Below are positions 12,740-22,915 of a DNA stretch of 64,000 nucleotides, one piece after another. The first letter of the stretch is position 1; every line of letters begins with the position of its first letter. Made by a program: the position numbers and the translations under genes. The notes beneath the pieces were generated by a model. It worked only from the letters and a program-made list of their open reading frames with translations. It had not been told where the DNA came from and did no database searches. Source of the stretch: Prunus persica. Taxonomy: Eukaryota; Streptophyta; Magnoliopsida; Rosales; Rosaceae. Where the stretch lies: the NCBI RefSeq assembly GCF_000346465.2, contig NC_034009.1, forward strand, positions 30,500,131 through 30,564,130, given 5' to 3'.

Positions 12740-13920
12740 TGGCAAAGGATTACGATCAGTTTGAGATTAATCGGAGAGATTATTATTTTTTAAATGATTA
12801 CACTAAACTAGTAGGATATTAACCAAAATGCCCCACCCCACCCACATGCTTAACATAACATGATTAGCTACTGACCAGGATTTACCTATTTAAATCACAT
12901 TGCATTTCCCCTAATAGCTTTATCTTTTTAAAGCAAACATTCTGCTTTTAATATCTTGTCGTTGTGGCGAACGGGGTCTAGCTCAGTAGAAATGGCCTTA
13001 ATTTACAGGACAATGATCTCATATTCGAACCCCATAATACTTTATAGTTTAAACCATCACTTATATTCAAATATATATAGCCGCTGTGATGATGATGACA
13101 AGCTCAACACCGAAAGATCAACATTTGCCATCTCTTTCATCACCAGTACTAATTTCATTTGGTCAATGGTCAAATATTACTAGCCAGTCTAAATCACAAT
13201 CTTCTTTTGATGTTAAAATGATGTTAAAATGATGCGAGTTTATGCATGCCACTGCCATTATGCCATATGTGCACTAATGATGATTGTTGGATGGAGCATG
13301 CTTAATTATCAGTGGCTCATGTGGTTCATGTGGTTCAGATCCACCGCACCCTTTTATATCCAACTTGTGGTCCACTCCAGTCACAAAAGCCACGCCTTAT
13401 TTACCACCACACCAACCTTTGCTTTCTATTTGTCCCTCATCCAAAAAATAAAAACTCAAACTCTGTAATTATTAGCAACACTAATTACTCTAACCACCGT
13501 ATCAAAAGAAAAACAAAAATCCAAAGATTGGGCTATACAAATCGTTTGGCAATTGCATTATTCGTTGAGTTTAGGCCCATGACAAAGCCCAAGGCCCAAA
13601 TAGTTCAACCAAAGTTCAGCCCAGGACCCAACTCCCTCTTTTTTATTTTATTTAAATTCATAAAGAAAATCCTGATTATTGAAAGTGATGAGCTAATCAA
13701 ATAATTATAGGTGTATTAATGTTCGAATTATTTTCTTTCACAAAAATGCGATATACAAAAACCATTAATAGATATTTAATACAGCGTGAATTTGATTTTA
13801 TTATACTATTGATCTGAAATAGGCATGTGAAGCAATCTTGTAAGCCATGCCAAGGCCATTCCTTTCTTCCATGAAGTGATTTTCTTTGCTACCAAAGCTT
13901 AATTAGGAGCACGCTTCTTT
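12740..13920. other. Intergenic DNA with a possible SINE head
   Basis: No gene was found. The segment 12966-13045 reads GGTCTAGCTCAGTAG followed 40 bp on by TATTCGAACCCC, resembling the A and B boxes of a tRNA-derived SINE. No target duplication or poly-A tail was found, so the call is tentative. Confidence 0.3.
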
Positions 13921-13923
13921 TTG

Positions 13924-13933
13924 TATATATAAA
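13924..13933 (+). promoter_or_regulatory. TATA box of the reticulon gene
   Basis: TATATATAAA lies 88 bp before the ATG at 14021 and is followed by a short, A-rich leader. Its position fits a core promoter. Confidence 0.6.
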
Positions 13934-14020
13934 GACCCAGAACAAAACAGGGGCAGCAGCAAGCACTGTTGCAAGCTAAGACGCAGTGACATTGAACAGA
14001 ACCATATCAACCAACCAACA

Positions 14021-15008
14021 ATGTCCATGCGTCAAAGGCCACCGCATGCCATTTTTGGAGGAGGAAAGGGTAAAATCTTACATAAACATGGTACCATGAT
14101 TTGCTGCACTTTTCCTTAACTTGGTTTTGGTTTTGGTTTTGGTTTTGGTTTTGTAGTGGCTGACATATTGTTATGGAAGGACAAAACATCAGCGGCTACA
14201 ATCTTAGCTGTGTTCACCATAATATGGCTTCAACTTGAAGTACTAGAATACCAGTTTTTAACCCTTTTTTGTGACATCCTCATGCTGGCTATGCTTGCCA
14301 TTTTCGTCTGGCACAAGGGGGCACAACTAGCCAACCTGTAATGTTTTTTACTTTTTCTTTCTAACAAAGCGATATTTTAAACTACTCTAATTCATGTTCC
14401 TCGTTAGGTATGGTTTTAGGTCTCCAAGCTTGGTCTCTTACATCCGGTGTCCGCCTAATAGCAATAACTTTCAACTCTCAGAATCGGCTTGTAGATACTT
14501 CTTTCAACAAATTAACTTCTTTTTGTTCAAATTCTTTGAAATTTCAGCCGGAAAAGACTTGAAACTCCTAGTTTTGGTATGCAATTTTACTTTTTCTCAC
14601 CAGTTTACCCTGACCATTCTCTAAAGATTGACAATGATGTTAAGTGCTCAATATACAGGCAATGGTCTGTCTATGGATGTTTTCAGCTCTAGGAGATTGC
14701 GTCAGCTCTGTGAGCCTTTTATATACATGTAATATCCCAGACCAACATAAATACATACACATATTTGTACTGCAGATATATTTGTAATTTCCTTATTTGA
14801 GAGCCTAACCTAACCAGTTTCTGTTTATTGGTATGAAGGCACTCTCCTTCTCGGAACACTGCCTGCTTTGTATGACAGATACGGTGTTCCTTCTCAGGTC
14901 GATACATTTGCTGCCAAATGCATCCAAGAGGTGAAGAAATTGTTCCAAATGTTTGAGTCCAAAGTTCTTAACAAGATTCCAGGAATGGGGAAAGAGAGAG
15001 TAAATTAG
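14021..15008 (+). pseudogene. Reticulon-like protein B gene, apparently frameshifted near its 3' end
   Basis: Exons 14021-14069, 14157-14337, 14408-14576 and 14659-14709 join in frame. They encode a short N-terminus (HAIFGGGK), then VADILLWKD and the first reticulon hairpin helix, a loop, and SAGKDLKLL leading to the second hairpin. Reticulons shape tubular endoplasmic reticulum with two long hydrophobic hairpins. The last exon begins near 14819 with FLFIG, but the expected continuation TLLLGTLPALYDRYG (to the stop at 15006-15008) lies in another frame. Leaving out the eight bases GTATGAAG at 14832-14839 would restore a normal reticulon end; as read, the frame runs into about 30 unrelated residues. 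The gene may be a recent pseudogene, a truncated allele, or use an unrecognised splice. By position it matches Arabidopsis RTNLB15 (At2g01240). Confidence 0.65.
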
Positions 15009-15009
15009 A

Positions 15010-15728
15010 TAAAATAATTCGTCAGATTATATATTCAATTATGGATTAGTATCAGATTAGGTTCTCTTGAGAATTCTCTTCTGCTTATCACTAGCACTAT
15101 AGTATTGAAGTATACTAATTTGAGGGTAAATAATCCCACATTCAAATTGACATGTTATGAGGAACTCAGTGTGGTCTTATCCATTAAAATAAGTATTTAT
15201 GGCATGAACAACTTTACTTAATTACTATTTACCAGAGCCTCCCTTGTTTGACATGGTGAAAATTCATAATAGCATCAACAATTTGGTTTTTAAGTTCCCA
15301 TTGTCGATGCATCAACAATCGAGATGGCTCTCTCTCTACTTTTTCAATTGATCTAATAAAATATGATCGCTTGTTTGGTCAAAAAAGTTCCTATTGTTAT
15401 ACTACACTTGATCCAACCGGTCACACATCATTACTTTAGCTACTATGTTACGTCTCTTCTAGAATAATCTAGAGGAAGGCAAGATGACGAGAAGCTAGAT
15501 ATATGAAAACAAGACATGTTGATTGATTGTTTCCAAGCTGCAGAGACTTAAGAAAGATTTGTTTGTATGCTGCTTAGTTTAGTGCTTGCCTTCTTTCATC
15601 CGGCAAACATCAAACACAAGCATCCACATCATTATGCAAACTCTAGTGTAAAGTTACCAACAAAGAAAAATGGCAATTCTATGAATTATCACAGCCAGAT
15701 GAACTGTCAAAATAGGGAGCGTGATCGG
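15010..15728. other. Intergenic DNA between convergent genes
   Basis: About 700 bp between the reticulon 3' end and the end of the bHLH gene. It must include both 3' UTRs. No other feature was recognised. Confidence 0.5.
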
Positions 15729-16495
15729 CTACTTGTCACTGACTGATGAAGGGGGTGTTACCACGTGACTAGCCAGCACCTTAGATTTCTACAAAGATTA
15801 AACATTCTCAAAATCAAAAGTGAGAACCATATAAAACAGCAGATAACAGAAGAAACAGAGCATACAAAGAAAGAAAAACCATTTGACATGATTCAGGAAA
15901 ATCTAAAGGGGTGAAATGAACCTTGCTTATAATTGGCACTCTCTGGTTGTCAGCAGAAGCTGCGTTGTTTGTATAGTTTTGGAAACTAGACTCTCCTTGG
16001 TTTGCATAGTTGAATGTGTGAGAGAAATCTGTAGCAAATTGCGGCCGACCCATATTTATGGACCTGGATGTGGTAGTGGCTGTAGGCATTACTTGCGAAG
16101 CAACGAATGGCATCGGCATTTGCAGTTGGGGATTAACAGGAAGAACTCCTGGTGCAGACATTAGAGGGAACCCTGCAGTTGCTGGCTGTAATGGATTGAA
16201 GCGGGCTGAGGGAACGGACATGATTGGAAGGCCTGTTGTTGAGTAGCACATATTAACCATTCCCATTCCCATTCCCATTCCATACGCATTGCTCGTTCCC
16301 ATGGGCACATACGACATGAATTGGGGTGTTTGTGTGCTTTGCATCCCAGCCATGGACAAATTTGAAGCCTGGTACAGAGCTCCTCTACCCATGGACATCA
16401 TCTGATGTACATAAAAATGCATACACAGTATCACTATTATTGAGTTGGGCAATTCAAAGTTTAATTGAACAGACATTTGCACGCATATAACAAAA

Positions 16496-16546
<51 letters not shown>

Positions 16547-18221
16547 ACTTGTATTTGAAGCTTGAGGGCTTTAATATGTTTGATGGCATCATCCAGCATT
16601 GAAGCTCGGTCTGACTAAAATTTGAAAAGCACAATTGGTTCAGTAACAATGAGAAGAAAGAAACAATTAATGTATCAATCAGCAAAGCAATTTTTCCATT
16701 TATTTATGGAAGATAATAACCAGAACAAGGTTAAAGAAACAGTAAGGCAGAAGAAAGGTAAAATGATATGTAGAAGATGAGATGAGTCTCAGCTTGCTCA
16801 TCATCCTAGTCAGCAGCATAATCTACAGAGTCATCATAACCCTAGTCAACAGAGTCAACAGCTTGATGTTAGATGATGACAGAACATGTGTTTAGATTAG
16901 TTACATAGCTTAGTTCTGATCGGATTAGTTGAACAACTAATCTCATTGCTTGAGCAGGATAAATATGTAATCTGGCACTGCCCAAATTAATGAGAAGTTC
17001 ATTATTTTTCATGTAACAGAAAAACAGTACACAACAATTGGAACACTAATGCTAATTAGCAAAACAATCCAAAAGCACAAAGAGCGCAGAAACCTCAAAT
17101 TTATCAAAAGAAGCAAAACAGGACACATAAATTGCAGCGGCAACTTGCAGCAGTGATCATACAAACATTACGTACAAACACAACTGTGGGTCCCATTTAT
17201 GTGAGACTACATGAGTTCAGCAAAGTGATAATACAAACAAATAGTGCTGTGATCATACATATATATATATATATATATTCTTATTTTATACAAACAATAA
17301 GTGCTGCACAAATTATGTTCCGAAGTTGAAGGCAAGAATTCAGTAGTAATTCTTGTATTGAGTGGTAAATAACACTTGATTATTTTACTGAAACTTATTA
17401 ATTAAACAAATCTAAAGCAAGGAGATAATTATTAATGATTGAAATGAAACCACCATTACCGTGTTACAGTTGGGTATAAGTTGCTGCAATGCTCCCAGCT
17501 TCCCCCGGATTTTCTTCCTACGCTTCTGCTCAAAACAAGCGTAATTAATAAAATATAAAGTGTAATGAATTAATCCTGTTTTAGCTGTAGTAATAGCGTA
17601 CAGCAGGCTTAATACCCTCTCAGACATATTATGTAGTTCAGCAGCACGTGTTCTTTTGGGCTTAATACCCTCTCCAGACACTGATTTTGTCTCCTAAACA
17701 AAAATTAAGCAAATAAAAGAGGAAATTAGTAAAAATGAGTAAAAGAAAGTTCCAAAGGAGAAACTAATTGAAAGTAGTATTTAAGTTAATTTGTACAGAC
17801 AGACCATAAAACAAGAGGTGGTTTTTAGTTCTCCCTTGTCGAAATCACATACAAAGTGTCTGTCGGATGAAAAAATAGCATTGGGTGTAATTGTTGGTTC
17901 AAGCTGAATATTGGACAAGTCTTCAAATATTTCTTGAAAACACTTGTGATTATGATCTTCTGCTGCTCCAGTTGCACCACTAGCACCACTAGTATTAATA
18001 TTCCAAACAGAATAATCATGATCAGTTTCAGTTTCAGTTTGGGGATGTGGATGATGATGAGGGACAACAGAATCAAGAAGCGGACCAAAATCTTCATATT
18101 GAAAACTCTTAGAAGAATCACCCTCTTCTGTCGTGGTGGTGGTGGTGGTGATGGTGGTGGTGGTGGTGGTGGTGGTGGTGGTGGCGGCGGCGGCGGCCCA
18201 GTCGGGCACTCGGTGCGTCAT
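15729..18221 (-). CDS. PIF-like bHLH transcription factor
   Basis: Six exons on the minus strand, 18221-17805, 17693-17616, 17525-17460, 16614-16549, 16401-15922 and 15788-15729, join in frame to 388 residues. Residues 150-209 hold the bHLH domain, split over three exons: a basic region with HNMSERKRRKK (the His-Glu-Arg pattern of G-box binders), helix 1 LGALQQLIPNC and helix 2 SMLDDAIKHIKALKLQIQ, followed by MMSMG. That order is typical of the PIF/SPATULA group. The N-terminus has Ala and Thr runs and HRVPDW but no recognisable APB motif for phytochrome B. A Met-Gly run (GMGMGMGM) lies in the C-terminal half. The last 20-codon exon is the least certain part. Intron 4 begins with a long CT repeat. 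Confidence 0.82.
16500..16543. repeat. (GA)n microsatellite at the start of bHLH intron 4
   Basis: About 21 GA units on the plus strand read (CT)n on the sense strand, starting 6 bases after the splice donor GTGTCC. The tract will vary in length and lies where U1 snRNP and pyrimidine-tract proteins act. Confidence 0.9.
17254..17278. repeat. (AT)n microsatellite in bHLH intron 3
   Basis: A run of 12 AT units inside the 845-bp intron between helix 1 and helix 2 of the bHLH gene. It is a plain simple repeat. Confidence 0.85.
18133..18197 (-). repeat. Trinucleotide run coding Thr and Ala
   Basis: A near-perfect run of GGT/GGC triplets on the plus strand codes, on the bHLH sense strand, about five Ala followed by some 17 Thr with one Ile. 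The tract is likely to vary in length in frame and sits just after the conserved HRVPDW. Confidence 0.85.
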
Positions 18222-18251
18222 ATAATGAAATGAAGTGTAATGGGCAACCGC

Positions 18252-18257
18252 CACGTG
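18252..18257. promoter_or_regulatory. G-box in the 5' leader of the bHLH gene
   Basis: CCACGTGGC contains the palindromic CACGTG, 31 bp upstream of the bHLH start codon. PIF-type factors bind this site, so self-regulation is possible. This is an inference from the motif and the family. Confidence 0.5.
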
Positions 18258-18546
18258 GCTACAGCACAGGGCACAAACGCAACGCACTCAGAGATATTAT
18301 TTGTTTGAACCGTAAAGAGAATACTTGGTTGAATGGTAAACTAATTAATGCAAGTGGCCAGGAAGATAGATATGGGATGAACAAGGCGCACTATTTCGGG
18401 TAGGATTCTCGGGTGCCGCTTAATATTTTTCCAAGGACAATGCATGCAGAATGAGGATAGAGAGCGGGAATTCGAAGGGAGGGAATGAACCAACAGAAAA
18501 GTATGATTGGACTTGGGGAGTGGCTCTTGCAGCTCTTGTAGTCGTC

Positions 18547-18554
18547 TATTTATA
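18547..18554 (-). promoter_or_regulatory. TATA box of the bHLH gene
   Basis: The minus strand reads TTATAAATAG, about 325 bp before the start codon. It predicts a leader of about 290 bases that includes the G-box. A short GCATT tandem run (18577-18592) stands just upstream. Confidence 0.5.
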
Positions 18555-18659
18555 AGGGAAGTAATGTTGGGTTGCATTGCATTGCATTGCATGCGTGGTT
18601 GTGGTTGATATCCGGGTTTAGGGACAGCTGCCTTCACTCATAGTCTGCTTCTCGTATGA

Positions 18660-20254
18660 ACCCAGATTAGCTTAGCCCACCATAGTTGTAGTCTTCAGCA
18701 GCGTATCTCTTGGGGTAGTGGGTCCTTCTCACTGCTTCCTTTTGTCCCTTAGTTGGACTACATGTCGGGTACAGCTCGACACACGTGGACATTCTATGAC
18801 TCGTGTCGACTCACGGAGCTCCCCACATCAGAAAAATCCCAATCTAATTTACTGTTATTTTCTTCTTTGTTTTGTTCGTAACCTCCTTACTATTTATTCA
18901 TCAACTTGAACCCTCTCGTTACGCTTACGATATTCATAAATCCTAATGCATGTTACTATATTAAAATTAATATATATATATATAATTCAGGAGTAAAATG
19001 GCTGAAAATTCAAAAGTTGTAGATATTTCATATAATAATAAGGGGTATTAAAACAGAAAGAAAAAGTTCAAAATAGTTAATTTGGTTTATGAAATGAAAG
19101 GTCAGGGACTAGTCCACGTTTTCAACCACGTACGTTCACATACTAATTATTTCATGGAGTATATTTATTATAATACATATGCTAGGGTAGCTGGTTATAT
19201 ATATGCCGGCCAAAACTCAGTCTGAGTCTGAAGTTATGTTGGAAAGTGTTCCACGTGAAGCTGACGAACAAATAGGGCATGCAGATGCAGTTGCTGTCTT
19301 GTGTGTGTCCACTTTCACTCTCACTTCCACTTCCAATTCCAATTTCGATTCCAATTCTAATTCCTTATTACCTAGGGCCTATCTCTATCTCTCAAACCCA
19401 GATCACAGCACCGTTCTTGTCTTGCGTCTTTATTCCGCTATCAATACCACATTTATTTATCACATTACTACCACCTTTTTAATAGAGATTAACTCTACCT
19501 GTATATATGGGACTCACTTGGCTAATCAAATAAATTAAACATATAGAATCAAATAAACAAAGATTAAGAATTTAATATGATAACTTGAAACTCAATAACT
19601 TAACATCCACAAATCTGAATATTTGAATTAGGGCACCATCCTAGCCCTAGCGCTCATTAAAATTTGGAAGTTTAATAACCTTAGAACTCTTAATTGCAGC
19701 TCTTTTTACTTTTTGTCTTTGCCGTGACTTTGCTTGTTTTGTTTCGTTTTGTTTAATCTCTTGCTTGCTTTCGAATTGCTGCACCCCTTTTGAGTTCTTA
19801 GTTGTGTTTCATTTTGTTTTTATTTTTAGTTAATGTTAAGTAGTTGAGTCTCGAATGAAGTTAAGTTAAAGAACTAGAATTGATCACTAAACGACACTCG
19901 CAATTGCATTACTCTATATTATAAATCAATTCGTGTACTTGCAAGTTTTAATTTGATTTAAATTAATCTAATATTTAGATTGGTTTAAACGCACATTAAA
20001 TTTTATCGTTAATATAGTCAGTAAATATGATACAAATACAACACCCTTTAACTATGACTGTGGCCTAAGTATGTTCTCTTTGCTTCTTTTGGGCCTGTGT
20101 CCCTGCCTTGGGCCTTTATAAATTTATCTGTGCAGACCCAAAAAAATTTGCAATTGCATTGCAAATATATGCCAGGATCAGGTCGGTCTTTTTATTTAAA
20201 ATATGAAAATAAATAAATACATGAATGGATTTGTCATGCCGACAAAATGAATGA
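18660..20254. other. Intergenic DNA, no convincing gene
   Basis: AT-rich stretch upstream of the bHLH gene. A 111-codon plus-strand frame at 19203-19538 begins with a plausible Met but has low-complexity composition (Ser/Thr/Asn from a TTCCAATTCC run) and no known motif, so it is not called a gene. Confidence 0.5.
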
Positions 20255-20263
20255 ATAAATATA

Positions 20264-21450
20264 GGGTTTTTATCACTAATGGCCTTTGAAATTTGTTAAA
20301 TTATTACTTTTGGTCCTTTTATGTTTTTTTTTTCTGATATTATTGATTTCTTATGTTACACCTCACACATCAATTTGGTCCTTCAGGTTCAATTAAAATT
20401 TTCTGTTATATTGCTGACATGGACGCCACGTGGATTAAACAATATTGTAAATATTTTGGGTTTTATTCAAATGGTCCCTGAAGTTTGCGAAATTATCACC
20501 TATGATTCTTTATGTTTTTTTTATTGACATTATTGGTCTTATATATATATATATTTTTAAATAGTTTAACATTTAAAATCTTTTAGAAAAAATGTAATTA
20601 AAAAAAGAAAATTTTCAAAACATAATTTGTTTTTTATTCAAATCCACTTGGCATGTTATTATCGGACATGTAGGCTCCATATACATGTCACGTCAAATTT
20701 GTTATGTTCTGTTGAAATTTCTGTTAAATTGATGAAAATTTCAACATAACCTAAAGGATTTGACGTGGCATGTATGTGGAGCCTACATGTCCAATAATAA
20801 CATGCAAAGTGGATTTGAATTTAAAAAACAGATTATTTTTTGAAAATTTTCTCTATTTTTAAAAAATTTTAAATGTTAAACTATTTTGAAAGGATTTAGG
20901 GTTTTTCAACAAAACCTAACGGATTTGACGCGACATGTATGTGGAGCCTACATATCCATTAATAACATGCCAAGTGAATTTCAATAATTTAAAAAAAAAT
21001 TATGTTTCGAAATTTCTCTCTTTTTGAAATTTTTTTTTTTAAAGATTTTAAATGTTAAACTTTTTATTTTTATTTTTATATATAAACATTTCTTCATTTA
21101 GATCCACTTGACATTTTCTCATTGGTTATGTGTGCACCAAATATGTGTCATGTCAGCAATTTAACAAAAAAAATTTACAAAATCTCACAGTTGGATCAAA
21201 TTGATGTGTGAGGTGTAACATAAGAACCAATAATGTTAGAAAAAAAATATATAAATGGCCAAAGGTTACCGCAAACCTCAAGGACAATTTGTGATAAAAC
21301 TTAAAATAAAATTTTAATTGAACCTGACAGTGGGACCAAATTGATGTGTGAGGTGTAACATAAGGGATCAATAATATTAGAAAAAAAAAACATAAAAAGA
21401 CCAAATGTGATAATTTGGCAAATCTCAAAGACTATTGGTGATAAAAAGCC
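20264..21450. mobile_element. Non-autonomous Mutator-like element with nested inverted repeats
   Basis: The ends are inverted copies: left GGGTTTTTATCACTAATGG, right (reverse complement) GGCTTTTTATCACCAATAG, and the similarity extends over about 140 bp. The element is flanked by a perfect 9-bp duplication, ATAAATATA at 20255-20263 and 21451-21459, the size Mutator-like elements make. Further inside, 20459-20540 pairs with 21219-21302, and a second inverted pair (about 20580-20740 with 20742-20890) has a further direct copy at 20898-21066. No transposase frame is present, so movement would need a partner in trans. Confidence 0.85.
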
Positions 21451-21568
21451 ATAAATATATAATAAAAATGCCAAATGACGCATGTCATGAGATGAGATGA
21501 TAGGAAAACCGAAGCGAAGACCTCACCTCCATTGTCGACACCACCTTTGTAAGTAGTTGCCGCAATTG

Positions 21569-21571
<3 letters not shown>

Positions 21572-21614
<43 letters not shown>
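21572..21614. repeat. (TC)n microsatellite
   Basis: About 21 TC units on the plus strand, 430 bp before the small membrane-protein frame and 120 bp after the Mutator-like element. It may lie in the promoter of the small gene. Confidence 0.9.
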
Positions 21615-21617
<3 letters not shown>

Positions 21618-22045
21618 CATTTGTACAACTATGTATGCTTAAGTTATGATAAATAATAAATAAATAAAAACTACGTATGCTTATGATGTGGTGCTTCCTT
21701 GAATAATAAATCTACTTAAATCTCATATCACAATTTGGGTTGATCATATATATACCATATAGTATATGTGCTATATTTATTTACACGTCTCCATCTCCAA
21801 CACGGTGAAATGTGTGATTGGCCACAATATAATGATACGAGGGCATCGGATATAAATGATTCTTGCCGTCTTAGGAAAGAAAGAAACAGAGTCTTATCGA
21901 TAATATTATAGAAGTCAGTCAGCTTATCATCAATTCAAAGCCTTTTTCGAAAAACCTTATCAGCCATTTCTGCGTACACACACAGACTGAGACAGACAGA
22001 CAGAGAGAAAGAGGAGGCAGATAAGATAGCCATATCATATTACGT

Positions 22046-22321
22046 ATGGTGAGGGACTGGAAAGAGTTGTTGGCAAGAAGAGGGCATGGAGATGGAGGTG
22101 CTGGGAGTGGGGAGATTAGTTTAAGCAGCAGCAGCAGCAGTGCAGCTTTTGTGATGCTGTTGTTGTGGGCAGCTTTCGTCACCTTTGCTGTTATCTCAGC
22201 CGTCATCTTCTCCTGTGCAGATGGTGTTCCTAAAGACAAAACCTCCTCCTCCGCCACCCACACTGGTACCCACGGCGCTACGTGCGCCGCTGCAGGCTGC
22301 AGCGCAGGCTGCGGTGCTTGA
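22046..22321 (+). CDS. Small single-pass membrane protein, unknown function
   Basis: A single-exon frame of 91 residues. It has a charged N-terminus (MVRDWKELLARRG), a Gly/Ser stretch, one strong hydrophobic helix (residues 34-57, AAFVMLLLWAAFVTFAVISA), and a Ser/Thr-rich tail ending in four cysteines within 16 residues (ATCAAAGCSAGCGA). Its GC content is clearly above the flanks, as expected for a real exon. The cysteine-tipped tail recalls small plant membrane proteins, but the CYSTM motif is absent. A CT/AC-rich leader precedes it. I do not recognise the family; a chance frame cannot be excluded. Confidence 0.5.
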   Translation: MVRDWKELLARRGHGDGGAGSGEISLSSSSSSAAFVMLLLWAAFVTFAVISAVIFSCADGVPKDKTSSSATHTGTHGATCAAAGCSAGCGA

Positions 22322-22329
22322 TCAGAAAC

Positions 22330-22915
22330 AGAGCATCAGCGTCAGTGCTTTCATCTCTTGATTTCTTCCTTTTTCTCGGCTATGATTAATTGAATTGTTG
22401 CTTATTTCAAAGATAAAAGTTGCTTTCTATTACAGTTACACACGAGTGTGCTTATCATGATCACGAATATATTTTTCCGCCCAGGGCCTTTTTATCTGGG
22501 TTTTTTTTAAATTTTTTTTAATTTCAGTGGTTGACATGCTGCCATGAGCGTTTGTTTGGTTGGGCAATTCACATCAAGATTAGACGTCTCTTCCTCTTCC
22601 TCTTCCTCTTACCACCCATATGTGTTTGTTCCCATCTACAAATTTCATCTTAATATTATCAAGTCAACGAATGGTTTCTAATCAAAGAGACCACCTCCAT
22701 ATTCCAATAAATAAATAAATATATATACACTCCACCAACTCACACGTTTGCTGGTTTTATAGTTTTCAGATAAACAACATATGTATGGATACTCTAGTTC
22801 TTGTATCGCCTTTTATTCACTCAGGCAAGTCAGCAGCCATGCTTTTGCTTTTCTTTCAGAATCATATGTTGGGGGCAGGCAGAAGCCAATGCTTTAGTCT
22901 AAGCTACTGGAACAT
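22330..22915. other. Convergent intergenic region
   Basis: Contains the likely 3' UTR of the small membrane-protein gene and that of the nucleotidylyltransferase gene. A run of TCTTCC repeats lies at 22586-22608. No other gene was seen. Confidence 0.5.

Noticed and set aside
12966..13045. A tRNA gene
   Set aside because: A- and B-box-like phrases are present, but no cloverleaf or acceptor stem can be drawn; at most a SINE remnant.
19203..19538. 111-codon plus-strand frame
   Set aside because: Low-complexity Ser/Thr/Asn content from TTCCAATTCC repeats, AT-rich second half and no known motif; probably a chance frame.
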